Shown: positions 17,316 through 26,753, numbered from the stretch's first letter. The stretch: 64,000 nucleotides of DNA from Flavisphingomonas formosensis (GCF_009755815.1 NZ_WRPK01000003.1:124001-188000), one strand, 5' to 3'. A program made the numbers and translations. The notes: generated from the letters alone by a model not told the origin.

Positions 17316-18368
17316 ATGAACGACATGCCCGTCAACGACACCCGCAAGGCGGAGCTGCTCTCCACCGTCGTCGAGCATATCGACATCACCAGCTTCGATG
17401 CGCGACCGATCATCGAATCGATGGGCAAGATGAGCTTCACCAGCCGCGATCTCGCCCGCGCGACCGGCATCTACAACCAGATGCTGGCCGACAAGGACTG
17501 CACCATCTTCCTGGTGATCGCTGGCTCCACCTCGGCGGGCGGCTGCATGGATGCCTATGCCGAGCTCTTGCGCTCCAACATGATCGACGGCGTGGTCGCC
17601 ACCGGCGCCTCGATCGTCGACATGGATTTCTTCGAGGGCCTTGGCCACAAACATTATCAGGCGCTCGAAGTGCCGGACGACATGACGCTGCGCTCGCTCT
17701 ACATCGACCGCATCTACGATACCTATATCGACGAGGAGCAGCTCCAGGACTGCGACCATACGATCTATGAGATCGCCAACAGCCTGGAAGCCAAGCCTTA
17801 TTCGAGCCGCGCCTTCATCCGCGAGATGGGACGCTACCTCTCCGAGCATGGCAAGAAGGAGAACAGCCTCGTCAAGCTCGCCTATGAGCATGACGTGCCG
17901 ATCTTCTGCCCGGCGTTCGTCGACAGCTCGGCCGGCTTCGGTCTGGTCAAGCATCAGGTGGAGCGCGCCAAGGAAGGCAAGCCCTATATGGTGCTCGACG
18001 CGATCGCCGATTTCCGCGAGCTGACCGATATCAAGATCAAGGCGGGCACCACCGGCCTGCTCATGATCGGCGGCGGTGTGCCGAAGAATTTCGTGCAGGA
18101 TACCGTCGTCTGCGCCGAGATTCTGGGCCATGACGATGTCGAGATGCACAAATATGCGGTGCAGATCACCGTCGCCGACGTACGCGACGGCGCCTGCTCC
18201 TCCTCGACGCTCAAGGAGGCGGCGAGCTGGGGCAAGGTCGACGTCGCGCTCGAGCAGATGGTGTTCGCAGAGGCCGGCTCGGTGCTGCCGCTGCTGGCAT
18301 CCGACGCTTATCATCGCGGCTATTGGAAGGATCGTCCAAAGCGCGCCTGGGGCAAGATTTTCGGCTGA
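17316..18368 (+). CDS. Deoxyhypusine synthase-like protein, probable homospermidine synthase
   Basis: A 350-residue member of the deoxyhypusine synthase family. The NAD-binding segments are AGSTSAGGCM and MIGGGVPKNFVQD, and the intermediate-forming lysine is kept as K307 in KEAASWGKVDV (compare the EAVSWGKI motif of the human enzyme). Bacteria have no eIF5A to modify, and related bacterial proteins act on free polyamines. With ornithine decarboxylase immediately upstream, making homospermidine from putrescine is the likeliest role, but this is inference. A strong terminator follows. Confidence 0.85.
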   Translation: MNDMPVNDTRKAELLSTVVEHIDITSFDARPIIESMGKMSFTSRDLARATGIYNQMLADKDCTIFLVIAGSTSAGGCMDAYAELLRSNMIDGVVATGASIVDMDFFEGLGHKHYQALEVPDDMTLRSLYIDRIYDTYIDEEQLQDCDHTIYEIANSLEAKPYSSRAFIREMGRYLSEHGKKENSLVKLAYEHDVPIFCPAFVDSSAGFGLVKHQVERAKEGKPYMVLDAIADFRELTDIKIKAGTTGLLMIGGGVPKNFVQDTVVCAEILGHDDVEMHKYAVQITVADVRDGACSSSTLKEAASWGKVDVALEQMVFAEAGSVLPLLASDAYHRGYWKDRPKRAWGKIFG

Positions 18369-18413
18369 TCCTGTGCCATTCCGGTTCGGCGGTCCGGATC
18401 GGGCTTGAGAAGG

Positions 18414-18447
18414 GGCCGCTCCGGTACGAACCGGGGCGGCCATTTTT
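18414..18447 (+). terminator. Rho-independent terminator after the polyamine genes
   Basis: Arms GGCCGCTCCGGT (18414-18425) and ACCGGGGCGGCC (18430-18441) pair fully with one G-U, around an ACGA loop, and are followed by A and five T. Ends the ornithine decarboxylase / deoxyhypusine synthase-like unit. Confidence 0.88.
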
Positions 18448-18655
18448 CTGTTGGTAAAGCCCTTCGCTCGCACGCGTCCAATTGATCGGCGTTACCGAGA
18501 CGCGCTTGTGCGGAGCCGTCTGGTCTCGCCGACAGATCCGGCCGGACCGCGCCTTCTGCCAACTTCAGGCGGCAGAGGATGTTGGGTTGCGACTTAGAGA
18601 TCGCTGCCAGCGCTCGGCGGGCTTGCGTCCCTCGTCATGAGACGCCATATGCGCC

Positions 18656-18748
18656 GCGGGAGTCGGGCGGACGGTACCGTCGCCAACCCGGTCAGGTCCG
18701 GAAGGAAGCAGCCGTAACGATTTCGTCCCGGGTCGTTCCGGCTCCCAC
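18656..18748 (+). ncRNA. ffs: Signal recognition particle RNA (4.5S RNA)
   Basis: The universally conserved SRP RNA core GTCAGGTCCGGAAGGAAGCA lies at 18691-18710, containing the GGAA tetraloop and the asymmetric loop that binds Ffh. The ends pair: GGGAGTCGG (18658-18666) with CCGGCTCCC (18738-18746), one G-U, closing a single hairpin of about 90 bases, the size of the bacterial small SRP RNA. The exact 5' and 3' ends are estimates. It lies alone between the polyamine genes and the TonB receptor. Confidence 0.93.
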
Positions 18749-18953
18749 CCCATTTCTTCGCTGATCAGCCCTTTCCGCTCCTCGCGAGCGACGTGGGCGC
18801 GTGCGCATTGATGCGGCGCCGTCATAAGCGAACTGTTGCCATTTTGCGTAACTGGACAGGCAATCGAGCGCGCATTCGCGTGGCAATATTGTAATCTTCG
18901 CCTCGATTGCTATCCACCGGCCCAATCAAAAGCAACGATTTGGGGAGGGTATC

Positions 18954-21248
18954 ATGCGGCATGGCAGTTTCACGCTGGTCTGGCTGGCGGGCGCCAGTCT
19001 GATGGCGGTCGGGCAGGCAGGCGTCGCTCAGGCGCAGGATGCTGCCGTTCAGGCATCCGCCGACGATGACATCATCGTCACGGCGCGGCGGCGGGAGGAG
19101 ACGCTGCAATCGGTGCCGGTCTCGGTGACGGCGCTGTCGGGCGCGGCGCTGCAGGCGCGCGGCTATCAGACCATCACGGACATTCAGCAGAGCACGCCGA
19201 ACCTCAACTTCACGCCCGGCACCGGCGGCACCTCCAGCCAGATCTCCGCCTATATCCGCGGTGTCGGCGAATATGACTATATCATCACCTCGGACCCGGC
19301 CGTCGCCGTTTTCGTCGACGGCGTATATCAGGCGCGGCCTTTCGGTGCGCTGACGTCGCTGCTCGGCATCGAGCGCGTCGAGGTGCTGCGCGGTCCGCAG
19401 GGCTCGCTATTCGGCAAGAACACGATCGGCGGCGCAATCAATATCGTGCTGCAGAAGCCGACCGGCTCGGGCAAGGGCCAGATGGACGTGGAGGCGGGCA
19501 GCTACGGCTCGCTGCAGGGCCGGGCGAGCTATGACGGCGCACTGACGCCCAATCTTTCCTATCTCGTTTCCCTGCTCGGCCGCCGTTCGGATGGATGGCA
19601 GCATCTTGCCAGCGGTGGCACGCTGGGCAATCAGAAGCAGTTCGCCGGCCGCGGCGCGCTGCGCTACCATGATGGCGAGTTCGATGCGGTGCTGAGCGTC
19701 GATGGCCTGCACCAGCGCCAGAACAGCGCCCCGCACAGCATGATCGCGTTCGAGCCGACCGACTTCTCCAACCTGTTCTCGGCCTTCATTCAGCCCTGCT
19801 GCACGGTGCCGTCGAGCATCCGTAAGACCGATGCGAACAAGTTCCTCAACATCGACAATGCCGACGGCATCGATTCCAGCCTGACGCTCGATTTCCCATT
19901 GCTCGGTGGCCATCTGAAATCGATCAGCGCCGTTCGCCACAGCACGGTAACGTTCGCGCGCGATGGCGATGCCTCGCAGGCGCTCTATGCGGGCGACCGG
20001 CAGCATATTCGCGGCACGCAATATTCGCAGGAATTTCAGCTCTCGCACGATCTGTGGGACGGACGGGTGAAGACGCTGTTCGGTCTCTATGGCTTCTACG
20101 AGAAGGTGCGCCAGCAGACGACGCTGATCACCGCCTATGGGCTCTACGATGCGCTGGTCGCGATCGGCACGCCGCCGGCCGCCGCCGCACAGGCTGACTT
20201 CAACATCGATTTCGACCAGACGCAGAAGACCAAGAATTTCGCGGTCTTTGGCAATGCGACGATCCAGATCGCGGAGCCTCTCTCGCTTGACGTCGGCGGC
20301 CGCTACACCTGGGAGCACAAGGATTTCGTGCAGACCGCGGACCGGATTCTGGCCGGGGTGCCGCTGATCACGGTCCCCCCGGGTTACACCTCCGATCTCG
20401 ATCTCACGATCGTGAACGGTTATGTGCTCGGCTATCACCTCAAGAATACGTGGCGAAACTTCTCGCCCAAGATCACGCTCAACTATGAGGTGACGCCCGA
20501 CGTCCGCTTCTATGCGCTCTGGTCGAAGGGCTTCCGCAGCGGCGGCTTCAACGGGCGGCCGATCTCGGTGGATGCGATCGGCGGCTTCAATCCCGAAAAG
20601 CTGACCAGCTATGAAGCGGGCATCAAGTCGGATCTGTTCGATCGCAAACTGAGGCTGAATTTCAGCGGCTTCTACAACCAGTATCGCAATATGCAGGTGC
20701 AGGTGAACTTCCCGACGCCGAACGGCATCGTGTCGCGCACCGAAAATGCCGGCCGCTCGCGGATCTGGGGTTTCGAGCTCGAGACACGGCTGAAGGCGTC
20801 GCGCTGGCTTACCTTCGACGGCAGCGTCGGTTATCTGAACGCCCGATATGAGGAATATATGTCGGTCGATGGGGTAGGCAACCCGATCGATCTGAGCAAT
20901 CTCAAGCTGCGCCACACGCCGCCCTGGACGGCGAGCGTCGGCGCCACCGCCAACCTGCCGGTCAGCGAGCATGTCGGCTCTGTGTTCCGCGTCGACGGAT
21001 CCTATGAGGACCGGCAATATGTGGAGGTGCAGAACAGCCCGCTGCTCTATGCCAAATCGATGGTGACGCTGAACGCCAGCCTGGAATTCAATGTAGACAA
21101 CGGCATTTCCTTCGGCGTCGTCGGGCAGAATCTGACGAACAAGCAGGTGATCAAGGAGGGGTTCGATTCACGCGGTTCGTTCGGGTTCGTCGAGGCTTAT
21201 TATAATCCGCCGCGCCGCATCTACGCGAACGTGCGCTACGCTTTCTGA
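18954..21248 (+). CDS. TonB-dependent outer-membrane receptor
   Basis: A 764-residue outer-membrane receptor. It has a signal peptide ending near AQAQD (about residue 26), a TonB-box-like DDIIVTARRREE near 38-49, a plug domain (about 50-170, with VEVLRGPQGSLFGKNTIGGA) and a 22-strand barrel ending in aromatic YAF. There is no N-terminal signalling extension. Ligand unknown: no sigma/anti-sigma pair, siderophore genes or catabolic operon adjoin it. GGGAGGG precedes the ATG. A TetR gene is convergent downstream. Confidence 0.93.
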   Translation: MRHGSFTLVWLAGASLMAVGQAGVAQAQDAAVQASADDDIIVTARRREETLQSVPVSVTALSGAALQARGYQTITDIQQSTPNLNFTPGTGGTSSQISAYIRGVGEYDYIITSDPAVAVFVDGVYQARPFGALTSLLGIERVEVLRGPQGSLFGKNTIGGAINIVLQKPTGSGKGQMDVEAGSYGSLQGRASYDGALTPNLSYLVSLLGRRSDGWQHLASGGTLGNQKQFAGRGALRYHDGEFDAVLSVDGLHQRQNSAPHSMIAFEPTDFSNLFSAFIQPCCTVPSSIRKTDANKFLNIDNADGIDSSLTLDFPLLGGHLKSISAVRHSTVTFARDGDASQALYAGDRQHIRGTQYSQEFQLSHDLWDGRVKTLFGLYGFYEKVRQQTTLITAYGLYDALVAIGTPPAAAAQADFNIDFDQTQKTKNFAVFGNATIQIAEPLSLDVGGRYTWEHKDFVQTADRILAGVPLITVPPGYTSDLDLTIVNGYVLGYHLKNTWRNFSPKITLNYEVTPDVRFYALWSKGFRSGGFNGRPISVDAIGGFNPEKLTSYEAGIKSDLFDRKLRLNFSGFYNQYRNMQVQVNFPTPNGIVSRTENAGRSRIWGFELETRLKASRWLTFDGSVGYLNARYEEYMSVDGVGNPIDLSNLKLRHTPPWTASVGATANLPVSEHVGSVFRVDGSYEDRQYVEVQNSPLLYAKSMVTLNASLEFNVDNGISFGVVGQNLTNKQVIKEGFDSRGSFGFVEAYYNPPRRIYANVRYAF

Positions 21249-21260
21249 AGTGACGGTGAC

Positions 21261-21282
21261 GGGCGGTGCTGCGGCACCGCCC
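21261..21282. terminator. Stem-loop between convergent TonB receptor and TetR genes
   Basis: GGGCGGTGC (21261-21269) and GCACCGCCC (21274-21282) are perfect 9-base arms around a TGCG loop, just after the receptor stop codon. No T-run follows, so it may act as a 3'-end stabiliser or a weak bidirectional terminator. Confidence 0.5.
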
Positions 21283-21341
21283 CATGCACATGGGTTTCCC
21301 GATCCGCCGGCTCTGTGTCGGAACGGCGTTGACCGCCTCGT

Positions 21342-21971
21342 TCAGCGCGGCTCGAGGCCCGAGCAGAGTATGTCGACCATCTGACCGGCGAGCTCGGACG
21401 CGGACATTTCTCCACCCGGCTGATACCAGCGCCCCGGCCAGTTCAAAGCGCCGGCGAGGGTGAAGCCGACGAGCTTCACGTCGCCGGGAATGATCGATCC
21501 GTCCGCCATGCCTTCCGCGATCAGCCCGCGCATTGCCGTGTCGATCTCCCGCTTGAGGTCGCGGAAGCGGCGCGATCCTTCGGGCGACAGCGATTCGTCG
21601 TTAGTGCGGATCACGCAGCGACCGAAATCGTCCATGTTGACCTCGGCATAGCTGCGCAGGAAATGGCGCAGCCGCTGGAGGCCGTTGCCCGGCGTCGCAT
21701 GCGCCTCGTCCGCGGCCGCCTGGAGCTGGTGCAGCCCGCGCGAGATGCATTCGATCAGCACCTGCTCCTTATTTCCGAGATAATGGTATATCGTGGGTTT
21801 GGAGATGCCGAGGCTGGCCGCGACATCGTCCAGCGACGTCGTATGGAAACCGCGCGCGTTGAAAAGCCGCACTGCGGCCCGCAACACGGCTTCGCGCTTC
21901 TGCGCGCGCTCTTCTGCCCGTTCCTGCTTGGTGCGAAAGGGCGACGGCGCTTCGTCGGTCGGATCGGTCAC
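21342..21971 (-). CDS. TetR family transcriptional regulator
   Basis: A 209-residue repressor. The N-terminal helix-turn-helix is typical: VLRAAVRLFNARGFHTTSLD then DVAASLGISKPTIYHYLGNK (about 30-72). The C-terminal ligand domain is unassigned. The start is GTG 21971, with GAGGAGG just upstream. It is convergent with the TonB receptor and divergent from cysQ, and the long gap before cysQ contains a dyad that may be its own operator. Many such sphingomonad regulators control acyl-CoA or lipid genes, but nothing here fixes its target. Confidence 0.9.
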   Translation of the reverse strand: MTDPTDEAPSPFRTKQERAEERAQKREAVLRAAVRLFNARGFHTTSLDDVAASLGISKPTIYHYLGNKEQVLIECISRGLHQLQAAADEAHATPGNGLQRLRHFLRSYAEVNMDDFGRCVIRTNDESLSPEGSRRFRDLKREIDTAMRGLIAEGMADGSIIPGDVKLVGFTLAGALNWPGRWYQPGGEMSASELAGQMVDILCSGLEPR

Positions 21972-22030
21972 GGCCTCCTCGTCGATATTGGATATGTGCC
22001 GGGCGGGCCGGCTACGTCATGGTAGAATAT

Positions 22031-22050
22031 ATGCCCCATAGTAGGCATAG
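22031..22050. promoter_or_regulatory. Candidate TetR operator
   Basis: TATGCC (22031-22036) and GGCATA (22045-22050) form an inverted repeat with an 8-base spacer, in the gap upstream of the TetR gene and 60 bases before its start. TetR proteins commonly bind such 6+6 dyads at their own promoters. Only position and symmetry support this. Confidence 0.4.
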
Positions 22051-22283
22051 CCAAAATTGAGGATGTCAAGGTTTTCGTCGCCTGCTCAAATGCGTCGTGC
22101 CTGCTAGGTGGTGCGGCGGACCGTGCAGGGTTGATAACGCATTTGCGCCGACATATGTCTTTTCGATAACGCAAGGCGGAGAGTTTAGCGCAGCTTTACT
22201 GCGTAAATGCACAGATTTCTGGCTATGCGATACGAATGGCGACAAAGCTGCCGGGACGGGACGGACGTCCTCAAGGATGGGAT

Positions 22284-23123
22284 GTGAAACGGATGGCGTT
22301 GAATGGATCGGAGCGGGCGGCGCTGCTTGACGCGCTGGTGGCGATCGCGGGGCAGGGGGGTGATGTCGTCTGGGATCACTTCGTCGGCGATTGCGCGGTT
22401 GAACTGAAGGCGGACGAATCGCCGGTAACGGCCGCGGATCGAGCGGGTGAGGCGGTGATCCTGGCGGGCCTTTCCAAGGTTGCGGCCGGAATTCCGGTGG
22501 TGGCCGAGGAAGAGGCGGCCGCCGGGCGCATTCCCGACGTCAACGGGCCCTTCTTCCTCGTCGATCCGCTCGATGGGACAAAGGAGTTCATCAAGAAGGG
22601 CGACGATTTCACGGTCAATATCGGCCTGATCGAAGATGGCGTGCCGACCATGGGCGTCGTCTATGCGCCGGCCCGCAAGACGCTGTGGTGGGGCGACGTC
22701 GAGAGCGGCGCCTGGCAGGCCGATCGCGAGCCGCACGGAGAGCAGGGCGTGGCCAAGTCGATCGGCGTGCGTTCGGTCGCCGAGCCGCTCTGCGCGGTCG
22801 CATCCAAATCGCACAACACGCCGGAGACGGAAGCCTGGCTGAGCGCCGCCGGCGTCGGCGAGCGGGTTTCGGTCGGCTCGTCGCTGAAGTTCGTGCTGGT
22901 CGCGAGCGGGCAGGCGGACGTCTATCCGCGTCCGGCGCCCACCATGGAATGGGATACTGCCGCCGGGGACGCGGTGCTGCGCGCTGCGGGCGGACGCGTG
23001 TTCGATCTTGACGGCGCCGTGCTCGGCTACGGCAAGGAACGTTTCTTCAACCCTGGTTTCGTCGCCACCGGCCCCTATGAGCCGGCGCCGCTGAGGCCTT
23101 TTATCGATGGAGCGCGGGGCTGA
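22284..23123 (+). CDS. cysQ: 3'(2'),5'-bisphosphate nucleotidase (CysQ)
   Basis: Magnesium-dependent phosphatase of the inositol monophosphatase fold that converts PAP to AMP, removing the by-product of PAPS use. The GTG at 22284 (AAGGA 6 bases upstream) gives 279 residues; ATG 22293 is the alternative. Metal motifs are visible: [34 protein letters not shown] and [15 protein letters not shown]. It overlaps cysD by one base (TGATG at 23121-23125), forming the first gene of a sulfate-activation operon. Confidence 0.9.
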   Translation: MKRMALNGSERAALLDALVAIAGQGGDVVWDHFVGDCAVELKADESPVTAADRAGEAVILAGLSKVAAGIPVVAEEEAAAGRIPDVNGPFFLVDPLDGTKEFIKKGDDFTVNIGLIEDGVPTMGVVYAPARKTLWWGDVESGAWQADREPHGEQGVAKSIGVRSVAEPLCAVASKSHNTPETEAWLSAAGVGERVSVGSSLKFVLVASGQADVYPRPAPTMEWDTAAGDAVLRAAGGRVFDLDGAVLGYGKERFFNPGFVATGPYEPAPLRPFIDGARG

Positions 23124-24031
23124 TGAGCAACCGTACCCTTACGCATCTCGAACGTCTCGAGAGCGAGAGCATCCATATTTTCCGCGAGGTGATCGCGAAC
23201 GCTGAGAAACCGGTGATGCTGTACAGCGTCGGCAAGGACTCGGCGGTGATGCTGCATCTGGCACGCAAGGCCTTCTATCCCTCGCCGCCGCCTTTCCCGC
23301 TGCTCCATGTCGACACGACCTGGAAATTCAAGGCGATGTACGAGATGCGCGACCGGATGGCGAAGGAGGCGGGCATGGATCTGCTCGTCTACCAGAATCC
23401 GGAGGCGAAGGAGCGGGGGATCAACCCGTTCGACCACGGCCCCCTGCACACCGACATGTGGAAGACCGAAGGCCTGAAGCAGGCGCTGGACCTCTACGGC
23501 TTCGACGTCGCCTTCGGCGGCGCGCGGCGCGACGAGGAGAAGAGCCGCGCGAAGGAGCGCGTCTTCTCCTTCCGTTCGGCCAATCATCGCTGGGATCCCA
23601 AGAACCAGCGGCCGGAGCTGTGGAATCTCTACAATGCCCGCAAGGCCAAGGGCGAGAGCATCCGGGTGTTCCCGATCTCCAACTGGACCGAGCTGGACAT
23701 CTGGCAATATATCCATCTCAACGACATTCCGATCGTGCCGCTCTATTTCTCGGCCAAGCGGCCGACCGTGGAGCGCGACGGCCTGCTCCTCATGGTCGAT
23801 GACGAACGCTTCCCGCTGAAGCCCGGCGAAGAGCCGGTGATGCGCTCGATCCGCTTCCGCACGCTCGGCTGCTATCCGCTGACCGGCGCGGTGGAGAGCG
23901 AGGCGGCGACGCTGCCCGAGGTCATCCAGGAGATGCTGCTGACCACCACCTCGGAGCGGCAGGGCCGCGCGATCGACAAAGATGCCGGCGATGCCAGCAT
24001 GGAGAAGAAGAAGCAGGAGGGCTATTTCTGA
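23123..24031 (+). CDS. cysD: Sulfate adenylyltransferase subunit 2 (CysD)
   Basis: The 302-residue catalytic subunit of ATP sulfurylase, making APS from ATP and sulfate. The PP-loop is clear as [18 protein letters not shown] near residues 32-49, and the family-specific [12 protein letters not shown] and [19 protein letters not shown] follow. The C terminus KKKQEGYF is typical. It overlaps the neighbours by single bases (TGATG), so it is translationally coupled to cysQ and cysNC. Confidence 0.96.
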   Translation: MSNRTLTHLERLESESIHIFREVIANAEKPVMLYSVGKDSAVMLHLARKAFYPSPPPFPLLHVDTTWKFKAMYEMRDRMAKEAGMDLLVYQNPEAKERGINPFDHGPLHTDMWKTEGLKQALDLYGFDVAFGGARRDEEKSRAKERVFSFRSANHRWDPKNQRPELWNLYNARKAKGESIRVFPISNWTELDIWQYIHLNDIPIVPLYFSAKRPTVERDGLLLMVDDERFPLKPGEEPVMRSIRFRTLGCYPLTGAVESEAATLPEVIQEMLLTTTSERQGRAIDKDAGDASMEKKKQEGYF

Positions 24032-25953
24032 TGTCGGCCACCATCAACCAGGATTCGGTCTACCAGGTCGACTCGCTGATCGCCGAGGACATCGACGCCT
24101 ATCTCGATCGGCACCAGCATAAGAGCCTGCTGCGCTTCATCACCTGCGGGTCGGTGGACGACGGAAAATCTACTCTTATCGGGCGTTTGCTCTACGATTC
24201 GAAGATGATCTTCGAAGATCAGCTCGCCGCGCTCGAGGCCGACTCGAAGAAGGTCGGCACGCAAGGGCAGGAGATCGACTTCGCGCTGCTGGTCGACGGT
24301 CTCGCCGCCGAGCGCGAGCAGGGCATCACCATCGACGTCGCCTATCGCTTCTTCGCGACCGACAAGCGCAAGTTCATCGTCGCGGATACGCCCGGCCACG
24401 AGCAGTACACCCGCAACATGGTGACCGGCGCCTCGACCGCCGACCTCGCGGTGATCCTGATCGATGCGCGCAAGGGCGTGCTCGTCCAGACGCGGCGGCA
24501 CAGCTATCTGGCGCATCTGATCGGCATCAAGAACATCGTTCTCGCCGTCAACAAGATGGATCTGGTCGGCTACGACCAGAAGGTGTTCGACGCCATCGTC
24601 GCCGACTATACCGAGTTCGCGAACTCGATCGGCATCAAGAGCTTCGTGCCGATGCCGATCTCGGGCTTCAAGGGCGACAACATCACCGGCCCGTCCGAGA
24701 ATACGCCCTGGTATACCGGCCCGGCGCTGATGGAGCATCTCGAGACGGTGCCGCTCGACGTGAGCACCGATCAGGAGAAGCCGTTCCGCCTGCCGGTGCA
24801 GTGGGTCAACCGTCCGAACCTCGACTTCCGGGGCTTTGCGGGCCTGATCTCGGCCGGCACGGTCAAGCCGGGCCAGGCGGTGCGCGTGCTGCCTTCGGGC
24901 AAGACGTCGAGCGTGACGCGGATCGTGACCTTGGATGGCGACCTCGAGGAGGCGGTTGCCGGCCAGTCGGTGACCTTGACCTTCGCCGACGAGATCGACT
25001 GCTCGCGCGGCGACGTGATCTCGGTGTCGGACAATCCGCCCGAGGTCTCCGACCAGTTCGAGGCGACGATCGTGTGGATGGACGAGGCGGAAATGCTCCC
25101 GGGCCGGCCCTATTGGCTGAAGCTCGCGACGCAGACCGTCACCGCGACCATCCAGGCGCCGAAATATCAGGTCAACGTCAACACGATGGAGCATCTGGCG
25201 GCCAAGACGCTGGATCTCAACGCGATCGGCGTGGCCAATTTCGCGACCGACAAGCCGATCGTGTTCGAACCCTATGAGGCCAATCGCCAGCTCGGCGGCT
25301 TCATCCTGATCGACAAGATCACCAACGCCACGGTCGGCGCGGGCATGATCCACTTCTCGCTGCGCCGGGCCCAGAATGTCCACTGGCAGGCGACCGACAT
25401 CAGCCGCGAGAAACATGCCAGCCTCAAGAACCAGAAGCCTGCGGTGCTGTGGTTCACGGGCCTGTCGGGTGCGGGCAAGTCGACCATCGCCAACCTGGTT
25501 GAGAAGAAGCTGGTACGGATGAACCGCCACACCTTCCTGCTCGACGGCGACAATGTGCGCCATGGTCTGAACAAGGACCTCGGCTTCACCGATGCGGACC
25601 GGATCGAGAATATCCGCCGCGTCGGCGAGGTGGCGAAGCTGATGACCGATGCCGGCCTGATCGTGCTCACCGCCTTCATCTCGCCGTTCCGGCAGGAGCG
25701 GCAGCTGGTGCGCGACATGATGGCGCCCGGCGAGTTCATCGAGGTGCATATCGACACCAGCCTCGACGAAGCCGAGAAGCGCGACGTCAAGGGCCTCTAC
25801 AAGAAGGCCCGTGCCGGCGAGCTCAAGAACTTCACCGGCATCGACAGCCCCTATGAGGCACCCGAGGCGCCGGAGATCCGCATCGACACGAGCAAGATGT
25901 CGGCGGACGAAGCGGCGCAGCACATCGTCGACATATTGATCGGCGAAGGCTGA
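24031..25953 (+). CDS. cysNC: Fused sulfate adenylyltransferase subunit 1 / APS kinase (CysNC)
   Basis: A 640-residue fusion. The N-terminal GTPase CysN (about 25-450) has the P-loop [18 protein letters not shown], switch [14 protein letters not shown] and NKMDLVG, and drives APS formation with CysD. The C-terminal CysC domain (about 460-640) has its own P-loop [17 protein letters not shown] and phosphorylates APS to PAPS. The fusion delivers PAPS, and the CysQ gene two genes upstream recycles the resulting PAP. No cysH is in the window. Confidence 0.96.
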   Translation: MSATINQDSVYQVDSLIAEDIDAYLDRHQHKSLLRFITCGSVDDGKSTLIGRLLYDSKMIFEDQLAALEADSKKVGTQGQEIDFALLVDGLAAEREQGITIDVAYRFFATDKRKFIVADTPGHEQYTRNMVTGASTADLAVILIDARKGVLVQTRRHSYLAHLIGIKNIVLAVNKMDLVGYDQKVFDAIVADYTEFANSIGIKSFVPMPISGFKGDNITGPSENTPWYTGPALMEHLETVPLDVSTDQEKPFRLPVQWVNRPNLDFRGFAGLISAGTVKPGQAVRVLPSGKTSSVTRIVTLDGDLEEAVAGQSVTLTFADEIDCSRGDVISVSDNPPEVSDQFEATIVWMDEAEMLPGRPYWLKLATQTVTATIQAPKYQVNVNTMEHLAAKTLDLNAIGVANFATDKPIVFEPYEANRQLGGFILIDKITNATVGAGMIHFSLRRAQNVHWQATDISREKHASLKNQKPAVLWFTGLSGAGKSTIANLVEKKLVRMNRHTFLLDGDNVRHGLNKDLGFTDADRIENIRRVGEVAKLMTDAGLIVLTAFISPFRQERQLVRDMMAPGEFIEVHIDTSLDEAEKRDVKGLYKKARAGELKNFTGIDSPYEAPEAPEIRIDTSKMSADEAAQHIVDILIGEG

Positions 25954-25984
25954 GGCTCGGCGCTTTCCCGACACCGCTTATCGA

Positions 25985-26018
25985 ACCGCCTCGGGAGCAG
26001 ATCCCGGGGCGGTTTTTT
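25985..26018 (+). terminator. Rho-independent terminator after cysNC
   Basis: ACCGCCTCGGGA (25985-25996) pairs with TCCCGGGGCGGT (26002-26013) with one G-U, around a GCAGA loop, followed by a run of T. Ends the cysQ-cysD-cysNC operon. Confidence 0.9.
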
Positions 26019-26064
26019 ATTTCGCCTGCCCAGGGCCGGGCGGCCTTGCCGGCCTATCTTTGAT

Positions 26065-26089
26065 AGACTAAGTTGAGTTGGTTTAGTCT
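26065..26089. promoter_or_regulatory. Candidate operator of the toxin-antitoxin pair
   Basis: AGACTAA (26065-26071) and TTAGTCT (26083-26089) are perfect 7-base arms 11 bases apart, ending just before the ribosome site of the antitoxin gene. Antitoxins of this class bind such dyads to repress their own operon, so this is the natural autoregulatory site. Confidence 0.6.
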
Positions 26090-26096
26090 GGTGGAG

Positions 26097-26348
26097 ATGT
26101 GCTTGGAGACCGTCAATATCCACGATGCCAAGACGCATCTGTCACGCCTCGTCGATCGTGCGGCCAAGGGCGAGCCTTTCATTATCGCCAAGGCCGGAAA
26201 GCCGCTGGTCAAGGTCGTGCCGCTCGACGCGCCCATGGCGCATGAGCGCCGCCGTATCGGATTTCTCGAAGGCAAAATCTCGGTTCCCGAAGATTTCAAC
26301 GAGATGGGGCGGGAGGAGATCGACCAACTCTTCAACGGTGATCGATGA
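26097..26348 (+). CDS. Phd/YefM family antitoxin
   Basis: Antitoxin of about 82 residues. The conserved N terminus is METVNIHDAKTHLSRLVDRA, the Phd/YefM DNA-binding fold, followed by an acidic toxin-binding tail (EDFNEMGREEIDQLF). GGTGGAG at 26090-26096 is 6 bases from a TTG at 26103, which begins exactly at the family's usual first residue; the ATG at 26097 is too close to that site. The TTG is probably the true start. The stop overlaps the toxin ATG. Confidence 0.88.
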   Translation: MCLETVNIHDAKTHLSRLVDRAAKGEPFIIAKAGKPLVKVVPLDAPMAHERRRIGFLEGKISVPEDFNEMGREEIDQLFNGDR

Positions 26349-26731
26349 AGCTGCTGCTCGACACGCATGTGCTGCTTTGGGCGGCCGCCAATTCGAACAG
26401 CCTGTCGCCTGCCGCCCGCACGATGATCGACAAGCCCGAAAATAGCTTGTTCTTCAGCGCCGCGAGCCTCTGGGAAATCGCGATCAAGCGCTCGCTCGAT
26501 CGGCCGGATTTCGTCGTGGATCCCCGGCAGTTGCGCCGGGCACTGATCGATAATGGGTATGAGGAGCTGCCGATCACCGGCGAGCATGCCGCATCGATCG
26601 ATCGCCTGCCGCCGATCCACAAGGATCCGTTCGATCGGATGCTGATCGCCCAGGCGCTCGCGGAAGATCTGATGCTGGTCACCGCCGAAGATATGCTGAC
26701 GAAATATCCGGCTGCGATCGAACGGGTCTGA
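26345..26731 (+). CDS. PIN-domain toxin (VapC-like ribonuclease)
   Basis: A 128-residue PIN ribonuclease partnered with the preceding antitoxin (ATGA overlap). The acidic site is present: LLLDTHVLLWAAAN (Asp6), SLWEIAIKRSL (Glu near 47) and PPIHKDPFDRMLIAQALAED with Asp residues near 93-97. All key acids are kept, so it should be active. The last codons and the stop lie inside a 14-base perfect inverted repeat. Confidence 0.9.
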   Translation: MKLLLDTHVLLWAAANSNSLSPAARTMIDKPENSLFFSAASLWEIAIKRSLDRPDFVVDPRQLRRALIDNGYEELPITGEHAASIDRLPPIHKDPFDRMLIAQALAEDLMLVTAEDMLTKYPAAIERV

Positions 26732-26743
26732 TCGCAGCCGGAT
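26706..26743. terminator. 14-bp perfect inverted repeat at the toxin / malate synthase junction
   Basis: ATCCGGCTGCGATC (26706-26719) and GATCGCAGCCGGAT (26730-26743) pair perfectly around a 10-base loop. The left arm is within the last toxin codons, and the loop reaches the stop codon. The genes converge here, so the stem is a candidate bidirectional terminator; no T-run follows on the plus strand. Confidence 0.55.
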
Positions 26744-26753
26744 CGGCATGGGC

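Noticed and set aside
19407-21017. 536-codon minus-strand frame inside the TonB receptor gene
   Set aside because: The plus strand encodes a full receptor with plug and barrel signatures; the reverse frame has no family features.
24022-25974. 650-codon minus-strand frame opposite cysNC
   Set aside because: Same length as the real gene but with no motif; the plus strand has two P-loops and coupling to cysD.
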